64,000 bases of DNA from Piscicola geometra (lineage: Eukaryota > Annelida > Clitellata > Hirudinida > Piscicolidae): assembly GCA_943735955.1 (NCBI GenBank), contig OX030957.1, forward strand, positions 8,998,844-9,062,843. Direction: 5' to 3'. Shown here piece after piece: positions 26,273-38,700 of this stretch. Each line of letters begins with the position of its first letter. Position 1 is the stretch's first letter. The notes under the pieces were generated by a model, which did no database searches, was not told where the DNA came from, and saw only the letters and a program-made list of their open reading frames with translations. The position numbers and the translations under genes were made by a program.

Positions 26273-28308
26273 AATTAAACACCCGTTTTTTTATTTTCTT
26301 ACTATTTAATTTCTATATTATTTATATAAAAAAACAATCTTTGTAAAGTTTAATTTGAATATTTAATGTTGACTGGTCGCTTAACCCCAAGAAAGTTTCA
26401 AAATATTTATCATTTTTCAAAATATTTTATTACCTTGTGTTTAATTGAAAAATTTTCTCAATAAAAATAATTTTAATAAAGATTAATTTGAGTAGATCAA
26501 AAATAAATTGACAAATTTACAAAATTGTAATTAACATAAATATACATATTTACTACAAAAGCATTATCAAAAAAAGAATTTGTTAAGTTTGGATAATTAT
26601 GCTGTTTATTTTAGATTATTTGAAGTAGAAATGGTTTTTTTGGTAAGACAACAAACCATTAAGTGCTTGCTCTAAAAAGACACTTCCGCATCATTTATCT
26701 TTTGTAAACTGTTAAACCTCCTTTGACCAACAACATAGTTTTCGTCTCAGTATCATGGGTCAAAACATTTTTTCAGGAATCTTTGTGAACAGTTTCTTTG
26801 CGTGTTTTGTCATATAGTCACATAATTTTTTGTGAAAAAAAGTTAGATGAAAATTGAGGCAATGAGGATGATTTTTCGTGTTATTTAAAAGAAATAAAAT
26901 TTTAGACTGACAAGAATTTACTTAAATACCAAAAGTGTCAACTGAAGTGGCAACTTCAACTAAAGCTTTTTGAATCTTCATTTTACTTTCGAACTAACAA
27001 AAAAGCAGCTAATTATTTTTCGTGGAGCCAATAGACTCCAAACACAAACATGAACTAGGCTTCAACGTACACGTTGAGAATAAATATTTGAAATGAATAC
27101 CGTTGAAATTCTCGACAAAACAATGCATTTTTGAGCCAGTAGATGATTTTGGCCATCTAACGAGCTCAGTGGAATGTTTACATCAGCTTTCGCATCTGCT
27201 CCATGAAACAGAAGCGACAATTGGAGTAACTCTCGAGAATAATTTCTTTGCTGAAACTCTGTTAACTGCTGTTTATTGGATGGAAGACAGATGCAATAGA
27301 AAAATCATGATATTCACTTTCATATTTTGACTGGTTGATTAAAACCCAGTGTGTTTCAAATCTTTAAAACAACTTTGAGAAAAATAACTTAAATTAATGA
27401 AATAGTTATCTTATTTTTTTCTTTTTCACAATTTTGCGTTTGCCGGAAATGTACTTATTAAAATCTACCACATGTGCAATATTGTCTTTCTTGAAGACAT
27501 AATTAAAATCAAGAAATATTTGAACGTGTTGAGCGATCAGTAAATATTATTATATTTTTAGAAAGCTTAGCTCGGTTAATCTTAAATAGCAAAGAAAAAG
27601 ATATGAAAAATTGAAAATCGACATACATATCGTCATTTTCAAATAATTTTAAAAACTCTTTTTTTCTAGTTTCTTTCAACAAATTTAACTTCTCATGAGT
27701 TAAAATGTAATTGTTTTGCATTCAGAATTTTTAGATAACTTTAATGACGCTTAATACGATATTATTAAAGTGATTACTGTCAATCTAAAACCAAAAATAC
27801 TTTCTTTAATCTGAAATTGTTTTGATGTTGTTCATTTTGTTGACCTTAAAGCCCATTTCCTAGTATTTCAATAGAATGAAATGCGTTAAATCAATGATCA
27901 TACCGCTTAAACTCATTATACATATTTTCATCCCTGAATTAACCTAGAGTAAGCTTGTGCTTATAAAAATGTTTTTAGATTGTTTGGTTGTGTGAACCGT
28001 ACTCTCATTCCATTTATTTGAACAAGGTTTTACATTGAAATACTGATATTTCATACTTTATTGAATTAACTATCGTTTTTGTGACTCAGTTCAAATAGTC
28101 GTAAAAAATATTTTATTTATATTTAAAAAAACTTATAGGAAGAAATTATTTGATTTTCAGTACCTATAATAAAAAAAAAACCTTATTTAAAAAAAAGTTG
28201 ATGAGATAAAAATGGTTGAATCTTTAACTGAAATAAATGTAGTATAATGTAATAAAACTAGAAATAAAGTAAATTAAAAATTTAATGAATAAAATTAAAT
28301 AGGTCATT
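26273..28308. other. Intergenic gap between convergent genes
   Basis: Holds the 3' UTRs of both receptors. A slightly GC-richer patch at 27070-27330 has a 75-codon plus-strand frame without domain features. Nothing else is seen. Confidence 0.6.
28112..28117 (-). terminator. Poly(A) signal candidate of the adhesion GPCR
   Basis: AATAAA on the minus strand about 190 nt after the stop. Other AT-rich hexamers nearby make this only a candidate. Confidence 0.25.
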
Positions 28309-29739
28309 TCAAACGCGAGTATATTTCTTGATGGAACAGCAATCACTTTTATCTGTGTCCTTTTGGGTACATAATGTGTTGTAAGGATTTGATGATGGAA
28401 TTCCTTTTACTGTTGTGGTTTCATGTTTATCAACTTCTTTGTTTACTAACAATCGTTTTTCAAACGTTAATTGATGTTCGTTACAATTGTATCGGATTGG
28501 AAACGTTTGTTTTGCTAATGAATCTTGCACATCGATGTTTACTGAATGTTCATGGCTTAGCTGGTTTTTCGGATTTCGTTGTTTTTTATTTTGTGTTTTT
28601 TGGTCATTAAAACAACAAGAAGAAGGAAGTTTTAGTGAAGTTGAAAACACAGAATATCTTTTTAAGCATTGGTCAGAGAGGTCGTACATCGTTGCTGTTG
28701 AGGGTAATGCAGATGTGATTGTTTCAATGGTGGAAGTTTCTGCTATCGTTGTCGCAAAACTAACATTGAGATTTGATTTTGAATTAATTGACTCGGAAAA
28801 ATCAACTTTTTTATTGCCCACACATACATTTTTGTGTTGGAATCTGTTTGGCAGGGTTGAAAATGAGCAAACGGCAACTGGAGCTGAAGAAATAAGGGGA
28901 TCTATTGTGAAATTTTCCAGGCTAGCTTGAGTACTTATGGAACTGTTGCAAAAAATTTTATGAGGAAGAAAAGGTCTGCAGATATGATAGAAGTTTTGCG
29001 GCAAGTTCGAAAGTTTGCAAGACGTGTTATAAACGTCTTTTTCAAGGATTAGTTGCTGCTGTTGATTACTTGGTTGTTGCCATTCACTTTGTGTCTGAGA
29101 AGTCCAAGAAATTGTAACAGAATTAGCAAACTGAGAAGAAAAAGAAGTAAGAGCAGGAGAAATAGAATTTATTGAGGCTTGGCTAGACGTGAAATTCGAA
29201 AAATAAGGATCAGCGACAAAGTTTCTTTTGTCATGAGAAGAGAGCCTCAACTGTAGGCTCGAGTATTTGTTTTTGAAGTGAATATTCTGTTTGTTTATTT
29301 CGTGACCAGCATTGGTAATGTTCAAGTTTCTTGCGTCAGTGCTTTGAGGGGCCTCGTAGCTGGGAATGAATGAACACAAGTGGCTGCTTGGAGAAAGAGA
29401 GAAGTTTTCATCGGTGTTGTTGTGCTCAAAATACTCTCCCATAAAATTTTCTTGAGTTGAAGTATTGTTGTTGACGTTGCTATTGTTGTATGTTTCATTG
29501 CAACAAGTACAGCAACATTTTTTTGAACTTGATGAGTTTTTTTCGTATCTTTCTTTCAGTTTGCGTGTAAACCACTTACAAAAATACAAGAGTAGGAGGA
29601 TCACAGAATTGACAGATGAAGAAACGTAGTAAATCTTCTCTTGTGAATCTAGTTTCTGTTCTGGACTTTTTAAAGACTTTAAAATGTGTAAAATTCTAGT
29701 AACACTAAAGAGTATCATAATTGTTACCAGCCCAAAGAT
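28309..29739 (-). CDS. Adhesion GPCR exon 15: TM6, TM7, cytoplasmic tail
   Basis: Acceptor tttttacag, phase 0. TM6 is IFGLVTIMILFSVTRILHIL, where the usual T-W is T-R (R2274). TM7 is KIYYVSSSVNSVILLLLYF, matching the Y-L-F-x-x-x-N/S pattern of adhesion receptors. The tail of about 420 residues begins with basic CKWFTRKLKERYEK and a Cys cluster CCCTCC (2334-2339), is Ser/Asn/Thr-rich, and ends KKYTRV, a class I PDZ-type terminus. Stop TGA 28309-28311. Confidence 0.8.
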   Translation of the reverse strand: MFGLVTIMILFSVTRILHILKSLKSPEQKLDSQEKIYYVSSSVNSVILLLLYFCKWFTRKLKERYEKNSSSSKKCCCTCCNETYNNSNVNNNTSTQENFMGEYFEHNNTDENFSLSPSSHLCSFIPSYEAPQSTDARNLNITNAGHEINKQNIHFKNKYSSLQLRLSSHDKRNFVADPYFSNFTSSQASINSISPALTSFSSQFANSVTISWTSQTQSEWQQPSNQQQQLILEKDVYNTSCKLSNLPQNFYHICRPFLPHKIFCNSSISTQASLENFTIDPLISSAPVAVCSFSTLPNRFQHKNVCVGNKKVDFSESINSKSNLNVSFATTIAETSTIETITSALPSTATMYDLSDQCLKRYSVFSTSLKLPSSCCFNDQKTQNKKQRNPKNQLSHEHSVNIDVQDSLAKQTFPIRYNCNEHQLTFEKRLLVNKEVDKHETTTVKGIPSSNPYNTLCTQKDTDKSDCCSIKKYTRV

Positions 29740-32700
29740 CTGTAAAAATTAAAATAATTATTACTATTTGAAATGTGTTTTTTAAATGCTTAAAAGTTTT
29801 TTTAAATATCAGAATCTTAATAAGGTACTAATAAAGTCACATTCAAAAGAAAATGTATATGGTTTATGTTTATCTGATGATATAAAACTATGAATGAAAT
29901 TAGAAAAAAAAAATTAAAGAATATCTTAGTATAAGCCACTAAAGATCTGCTGTGGTTAAACAGTGTATATAATACTACTATAATTAGCAGGAGCACATGA
30001 TTGGATCAATGGAAATCAGGGTTTAAAAATTGCATATAAAAATACATTTAAGATCTTTGAACTGTTTTATCAAAATTCTTAAAGGAAAATAGGAGTATGT
30101 GATGTTTTTCATTGACATAAACCCAAACTGTTGGCTTAGATGGTAAGTCGTTAGACCTGCAACTTAAAGGTCGCCAGTTCGAATCCCTGTACAGCCAACC
30201 GTGAGCTATCATATACCTAGTGTATATGATGCGGTGTTTCACGACTTATGTCGTGTGAGTGGCGCTTCAGTTGCGTGCCCGGGCGCTATACAAAACTGAC
30301 ATTTTTTTAAATTTTTTTTATGATAACCCTTCCTCCCAGCCTGTTTTCCGCTACTTTCCCCTATATTTTAGTATGTAGCTGATCAATTTTATCACTCTGA
30401 AATTGCTAAAAGCTTGCTTATTTTCTTTTATGGAAATGGAAACCGAAAATTTTTATTTTTATATTTTTCAGTATTTTTTCCTTCTATAATCTTATTAAAA
30501 AACTTCATCAATAACTCGACGGCAGTCTTTCTTAAACACTACCTTGCTTTTAATGGTATTCCATCTAGCCCATCCGACTTATTACCCTTAATCTTTCTTA
30601 ATTCTTTTATGACTTTTTATTTATCAATCTGGTTCACTTCTTGTTCAACTAACTCCACTTCCTCCAAACTCTTCTTTCTTCAATTTTTTTAATTATGAGT
30701 TTTTCAAAATACTGCATCCATCTTCTCAACACACTCTTTTCATTGTTCTTGAGACTATAGGCATTTTCTAGGCTTCTTTTATATTGAGTTTTTTTAATAA
30801 TAAATTAATACATCATGTGTACTAAAATTCATATTGTTTCGAAATAGGTTGAATCTTTTTTTAGAATTTACATTGAAGTTGTTTCATTTTAGAGACGTCA
30901 CACATAAATATTTTTTCACATTGAATCCTAATTTTAACCTCAACCCTTACCAAACCCCTTACTCTTATCCTAATTCTTAACAAACATTACCTATTTGAAA
31001 CGCTTTCAATGTACAGAGATTTCAATGAAAACAAATAAAAGACTCAACTTATCTTAGAGCAAAATGAATTTTATTATCAGTATACAATATATTGGTACCA
31101 AATAGCGAGCTTATCAATTCGATTGAATATTAATATTTGCCCAAACTATTTGAAAAATAATAATTTTCAACAATTTTAATTTTTTGAAATAAAAAATTTA
31201 TTACGTTTTTATATACCTAAAATCTTTAAAAGATTATTCCAGAAAACTTAAGTTTATTATATTATATTAACAACAATTATTTTTTCAAAACACTATCTAT
31301 GTCAAGAAGTATGAATTTAATGAAATTTGGACAAATTAATTATTCATAAAGTACACAAAAAGTGCTGGAGGAGGGGGGAGCACGTGCTCTAAATGCCCAA
31401 AACTCTCACATTCTGCGCCTGATCCAAGTTACCCTTTTCAGAAAATAATTTTTTTCTAATTTTACATTTTTTAAGCCTCATTGCGTTTCGATCATTAGTG
31501 ACAGCTTAAACCTTCATTTATCCTACCTTTAAATGAAATCCTCATATATACCGCTATTCGTGAATATTGAATTATGTTTTCCTTTTCAGGAAAATTAATT
31601 GGACGGCTAAATGTATGTCAATTATTGTTTAAATACGTCAACGTTTTGGTATTTCATTGTTATCGATAAGGTTACAATTCTGAATCGTTGAAAATAAATG
31701 CTTTGGAATTGCTTTGAGCTAGACATCTATTTGCTGCAACTTTTTGAGATTTCAATCATCTTCTCAGAGCTTATACGCGTTCGCATTTTATAAAACGCTT
31801 ATAAAAGAAAAATAACAATGATGTTTTTTTTCGTTTTGCAACATCTTGACAACCTGAATTTCTTGTCTTTGTGAGAACGACCCACGAAAGGAAGCTGGCA
31901 GTGAGTCTGAATGGAACTTGGGCCGTTTATGTTTAGATCTGCAAAATAACGTTTAAAACAAACTATTAACGTTTTAATAAGAAAAAGACAAAAAACTATA
32001 AGAAATAACTGTGTTCTGAAAATATCAAAAATAAAATAACAATTTCTGGATTATGAAAAAAAAACATAATAAAAGGGATACAAATTCAATCAAAAACTTC
32101 GCATCAAGATTGAACTTTTTGGGCTTTTGAGATACATTTTGCTGTTATAATTACATAAAACGTTTGACATGTTTTTAAAAGTGTTTACAAATAATTTCGT
32201 AAATACTTTGATCAGTTTTGACGATAAAATAAATAGTTTTTTTCAAATTTTTTCAAAATATGAACAATTTGAAACTTTAGAAATTTTAACAATTCGAAAC
32301 AAGTTTTCATCAATTTAATTTTTTTAGTTTTTATAGTTTTTATTAGATCACTGAAGTAATTTCATGATACTTGAAAATGAATAAGTTTTAAGATGAAATA
32401 TGGTTTATTCACATAAAAAAAGTACCAAAAAGAAAAACTACTTTGTTTAACAAGGTTTAAGTGACAACAGAATATAAGAACCATCTACTAATTTATAGAG
32501 CACATTTATTTTTGTTTCTAATTAAAGCGCAATAATGATAGAAAAAATTTATTTATGTAATCATGAAAAATATCAACCATGTTTTGCATTTAATTTTAAT
32601 CATCATAGTTTAAAAAAATTATAGATGGTCTTTTACACGAATATTCTCTACATAAGCAGACCAAAAAGTTAGTTCATGTCAGTTAAAAAAGAAGACAAAA

Positions 32701-35700
32701 AAGCTATACTTTAATTTTTAATTTTTTCTTCTTTTTTATATAAATATTTTATGCGGTGAAAATCGTCCATGTGCAATGCATGCTCTAAAGAAGCCCGAAA
32801 AAAAGAAAAACTGATATAAAATGGTAGAGATTAACTTTTCTACTGAAATACAAAAAATAAATAGTTTGATGACGGTCGCGAGTGAACGTGTGAACAACAT
32901 GCTCTCACGACATTAATTTATCTTTATTTTCTTGTTTGCTTTGTTCTGATTTTTATTTATATTGTTCTTATTTTTGTTGATTGTTATAGATTTTTAAAAC
33001 CTAATTCAACTCTAATTTTAAAGTATGAATTCATCTTTTATGTGGAAGTATTACATGTTAGCTTTTGTAAAAAAACTTGAATTTAGAGTTTTCATGATGA
33101 GACAATAACTGAAACGCATTCATTTCAAAGGTATTAATCAAGAACGACAACTACACATTCTTACCCACTTACCTCTTTGTAATAATCTTGTTATACCCAA
33201 GACGTACACAGAAATAGAAGCACACGACTAAGCAAACACACAGGGGAACATATTCTATCACCCATCTCTTCACTTCGAAAAAGGAATCTTCAAAACATCT
33301 AGGTGTTTGAATGATTAAAATAAAAATCTATAAAACATTCTCATTTAGAAAAATATTAGTTTTATTATTATTTCAAATTCTTTTAAAATACTTTTTTTTA
33401 AATAATAATTAAATTCTACCTCTCATCAGGTTGTAATGGTTTTGCAACAAAACTCAGTGCCAGTAAGACAAACGATTGAATGATTGCTAGAACTGCAAAA
33501 AAAGAGTAGAATCAAGATTTTTCAAAACATATGTTCTTGTTAGGAACTCTCAATTTACAATAATTTATTCTCCTACATGAAGTCATGGAATACAATAACT
33601 TCTCATTTAGGCTGAATCATGATAATTAAGAATACTCACTGCATACAATTAAAGACATTCTGAGCATTCGCAAAGGTAGTTTCTTTTTGCCATTTTTGTT
33701 GTTTTTGTTGATGTTGATGTTGTAAGCTAAATTGGTGCAATTGCGAAGATTAAGGGTTTGTCCTATTTTTTCTCTTTTCAATTTCACCATTGATTTGTTT
33801 CCATTGAAGCTAGCTGTAAACGGACTATTGAAACCTTCATCACTCTTTTTATGAATTCTTTTCTTGCCCTTATTGGATTTTTCATTTCCTTTTTCTTCTA
33901 TTCTTTTTTCAGCTTCTGAATAAATTGAGGTTGCTGGTGCTTTCTTGAGAACAGATGAAAAAGTGGTTTCTTTAGGATTTTCTACCACTTTCACTCTTTC
34001 TTCCATTCCTTCAGAATCCATCAATTCGTTGTTCATGTTGTTGGAAGATTGACAACCAGTTCTGAAACTTTTTTCATTTAAGTGAACGTAATGACAAAGA
34101 AAAACAAGCCAGATGTGAGCTATGGTGTTGAAAAAAGTATTTAGAGTCTTGAACACTATACATATCTTCCCTGTTTGAGATCGAATATCCAAAACTAGCA
34201 ATATGAGTGAGAAGGTATCCCTGAAGGCGAATGATGAACTCAAATGCAAAAGCAACTGCCCATACTGGTGTCTTCCCATGCTGTTTGATGATGTTGTTGT
34301 AGTTGTGGTGGATTGACGATGGTTGTAAAATGATTATGTGTAAGTGGTGATATGGAAATGAAGATGAGAGATAGATGTCAAGGGAGATTATGTTTGAATT
34401 CATTTTTAGAGAATATGGTGAAAAAGGAAAATGAATTCAAGTTTTCAATTGAGTAATGGTTCTTGGATGATAAATAGCTGTTAGGTGAGAAAATAAGAAT
34501 AAAAATCGTTATATTCTAGGTTATAGTTTGATGAATTTAATTGTATTGATGTTCAATGAATAAAATATAGTAAATGGCTTTAATAGAATATTGAGTAAAA
34601 TAATTTTAGTCTACAAAATATTTTTTTTGATAAATTGCAAATTTTGAAATAGGAATATGGAAAATTGAGTTTAAAAAATGAATGCTGCATATTTTATGTA
34701 AAAGTAATTTATTCAAAAGAAATTAAACAAGTTTTCATTTTGTGTTTCATCCTTATTTTTTGATAACTAAAAAACTTATTCGAATGAAAAAATGTCTAAT
34801 TTTTTTTCCACGATTTCTCAATGTGGTAATCGATTTGATTGATTTTCGTGAAACTTTTTAATGAGTTGTAAAAAATTTTCAAACAGTGAAATTCGTAGCA
34901 GGTTGGCTACATTACTTTTAATGAAATTCTATTCCTTTCTCAATAATCTACCCATAATCCTCATTATGCTATGTTCGGTGACGCTGCATCAATAAGCCTA
35001 TATTAACAATTTAGATGAATTATATAATTTTTATGAGTATGTAAATTAGCCATTCAAACGTGAGCATGAGTAAGATGTATAAAAACTTAAATAAATATAA
35101 TAGAAAAGTGAATGTTGTTTTTCAGAATAAACTAAATTAATTTTGAAAAAGAATGCACAAAAATGATTCACCCGCTGGCTGCAGCTGAAGAAGTGAGAAT
35201 GAAGCAGCTGAGAATGGATGCGACGAGACAGAAAAGCCTAAAGATCCTCATCATCATTTCTTCTTCCACTGTACCCGTTAGAGCCAAGGAAAAGTTCTAT
35301 AAAAGAATTATATTTTTTAATATTAATTAAACATTATTAAGAGTAAATATTCAAAAATTGCATTTCAGACTAACATCAGAAATGGCGTAGTAACCCTGAA
35401 CCCGAACGCAGCACTGTACTCGACCTCCCTTGATTCTTTTAGTTTCTACACCATCTACCGACCAAACTAAAATATTTGTTCACTGTTTATAATTACATAT
35501 ATTTTTTAAGCAATAAAAAATATTTTTTATTTATGAGCGTATATTTTCCAATTTATCTATGTTTATTGGCTTTTTCTTTAAAGACGGATGTTTTGGCTCC
35601 GAATGTTTATACCATTTTGAGAGCTTGTGTGCTAAGAAAAGTCGTAAACGAAAGTTAAAAGTCAACGTTCAAGAATTATTTTCACTGCTTCAAAAATTTT

Positions 35701-38700
35701 ATAAAAATACTTTCTCGTTAAAACTCAAAAAGAGTTTTGAAATTGCTTAGAAAGAAGTAGTAAAGTGTACTAACCATTGGAAGACCACTTGACACAACGG
35801 AAGTCACTCGAAAACTGTTGAATGAAAGTTTCAAGAGTTTACATGATTAAATCAATTTACTTACTCATCCATCTACTTACTCATCCTTCTACTCACTCAT
35901 CCATCTACTCACTCATCCATCTACCCACTCATCCGTCTACCCACTCATCCGTCTACCCACTCACCCATCTACTCACTCACCCATCTACTCACTCACCCAT
36001 CTACTCACTCACCCGTTTACATATTCATCCATCAACTTTCTCATACATCTACTAACTCATTCATTTATTAACCCTTCAATTTTCTCACTAATCCATCTGC
36101 TCAATCACGTTAAATATAATTTTTCAACCCGAATATTTTCACTCAAATACCACTTGTTCAAACACTTTTTTACACTCTTTTAAGATTTATGTCGAACATA
36201 AAAAGTTTTATTTTGTTAATGGAAGAATTTTTTGCAGCAGAAGCCTTTTTAACAATTAAATTTAATTGTTGTATATTTTGTATATGTATTAAAGCCCTAT
36301 ATGAAACTATTGTTCTATTAATTGCATCACATTGTGAAAGTAACTTGTAAACGATTTTTAATGCAATAACGATGCTTTATTTCATGCATTCTCACACAAT
36401 AAACGAAGCCCACAGGCACAAAAGCATTCCACCAACCTTTACGTAAACCACTTCGATCAGAACAATGCACATTCCTTTATCATTTTCTTCTTCTCCAGAT
36501 TTCTTCAATCTGTGACTAACATCATTCAAAAATAACCTTTCACTTCTTTCTCTTCTTTTTGCACTTTCATTAGACTCTTCAAGATTTTCATCATTTTCAT
36601 CCTTTCTGTTTTTTTCATCGACATCTGTGTTCACTTTTAAATTCATTAGATTGATATGCGTTTCAAATTTGTTGAAATTTGTACCATCATGATTAGGTAT
36701 GTTTGTTCTTTTTTCATCTTTTTTGTCAGCTTCAAAAATATGGTTTGCATGGAGACTGGTGTCACTAACACTCTCATCTTTCAAACGCTTTCCCTTTGCA
36801 TTTAGAACACCCACCACTGAATCATGAAGTAATTTCAGTTTTTGCTTTTCTGGGAATAATTTTGACGAGGGAAAAAAAAGTAAAAGAAGTTTTTCGTGAT
36901 AAAAATGTAAGTTATTTTTATTTTGTTCCTTTTCATTACTTTTAGTATAGTCAATTGAATTATTTTTTTCTTGAGGTTTGTCGTAAGGTTTTACATGATT
37001 TCCATCTTTCTGCCAATCTACTTCTTCACTGGTAAAATGTTTTGTACTTCGCAAAGAGTTCCAGTTCTCAAGAAACACGCGGAAAGAGGGGGTTTTCTGG
37101 AAATAAAAAGCTTTCATGTTAAATGACATTTAATCTTAAACAAAAAGTACAACTAAAATTGATATGTACTTTAAACTTTTGGAGAAAAAAATTATTTTCT
37201 CAAGTTTGGCATTTATTTAAGTTATCAAAATCAGTCTCTTCTTTTATTAATTTTATATGTTCACTACCGTAAAAAACCAGAATCTTTGAGATTCATAACG
37301 TACAACACCATCATTTAAAATTTTAAATAAAATAAAATTATTTTCTTATTTAGACATAAATTATTTAACCGTCTATTTAAAAACTTGAATGTTTATGGTG
37401 GCCAATAAGAAGTCGTTTGAATAAATTCTATATTTTTGACATTTAAAAAAAACAATTTTTTTATGTCTGAAAAATGTTCAATTTAACGATAATTTTATAG
37501 TTTCATTAGATGGAAGATTAATTTTTTTTAATGGTAGTTTATACTAACAAACGTTTCAAATTTTAAACAATTTTTATCAGTTATTAATCAGACTATAAAA
37601 CACTAGATAAAGCGATAAAAATCAAATTAAAAATTTTAATAATAAAAAAAACATACAACTACGTTTTAAAAATATATTCTAATTTATTAAACTACTCATG
37701 AAGATCTGAAACTTTTAAAAATATTGTTTTTTTATTATATTAGGAATACATTTACCAGTCTCTTCTTATTGATTCTTTTCAAAGTTTATTTCTAGCTGAG
37801 TAAAAACTGAGAAGATTAATCAAAATTAAGCTAATTTTTTTTACATTTATTTAAATACTTTTTCCTAACAATCGGCTTTTGTTTTTGCACACCTCTTTAA
37901 CATTCTCCCAAGCGTCTCGCCATAATTCATACAGTCTTGTCATTTTTCACGCAGAGTCTTGTCGAACAAGGCCTATTCTGATTGCTTGTCAACAGCATGG
38001 AATCATCTTCTGCATTACGACTCTCCAGGTCAAAAAGTGGAGAGTGGAAGGAAGAGATTTAAAGTGTAGAGTGATAAGGAACAAGACATTCTGTTCGCAA
38101 TACATTTAACAACGATTACTTGATACTTTGAAGAAAAACTTTTAATAGCTTTCATATGTTAGCATTCCAGGTATGGCATCTGAGCTACAATCTCCCTTAG
38201 CACATTTCACTTATAAAATTCTAATACAGGTTTATAGCTGCTATTTGCTTTGAGATATACATGCAATTATTCTTATCTTTAATATTAATATTTTTTATAG
38301 CTTTTATAAAGACACATTTTGTTTTATAGGTGTCTTATCTTCGGGTTTGACCTGAAGTCGACCTTCATGACAACTCACGTACTTCTTTGGCAAAGCGTCG
38401 AAAAACCGCTTCATGCATTTAAAATACACACACGGGATAAATCATCTCGTAAATTTCTTATGTTTTCATTATCTCGCTATAAAAGACACTTATGCTTGTT
38501 TTTGGTGCATTAATGAAAAGCCTATAAATATTTATGAGACAATTTGATTAAACGCTTAGATTTTTCTTGTTAATCGTTAGAAACGTTCAATTGCATTTTG
38601 AGCAAACAAAAAGCCGTTGACATGCGAAAGCGGGAATGCTTGAAGTTTCTAAAAAGGTTACTTGGAAGTGAAGATGATGATGATGTATCGAAGATTCTAT

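Larger units (their letters stand above)
29740..31853 (-). other. Adhesion GPCR intron 14
   Basis: From gttgtc at 31853 to tttttacag. Contains a SINE (30134-30300) and a LINE RT scrap (30470-30790); the rest is AT-rich. Confidence 0.7.

Noticed and set aside
28487..28930. 147-codon plus-strand frame
   Set aside because: Antisense shadow of the adhesion GPCR tail exon.
30134..30206. Functional tRNA gene
   Set aside because: Acceptor stem is perfect but the T stem fails to pair and the anticodon arm is irregular; SINE body follows.
34074..34403. 109-codon minus-strand frame
   Set aside because: Different frame from TM2/TM3; it continues into the intron and is not phase-compatible with exon 10.
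35822..36055. His/Pro/Ser/Thr-rich protein
   Set aside because: Translation of the 12-bp minisatellite.
35861..36060. CRISPR-like array
   Set aside because: Contiguous 12-bp tandem units without spacers, in an animal intron.
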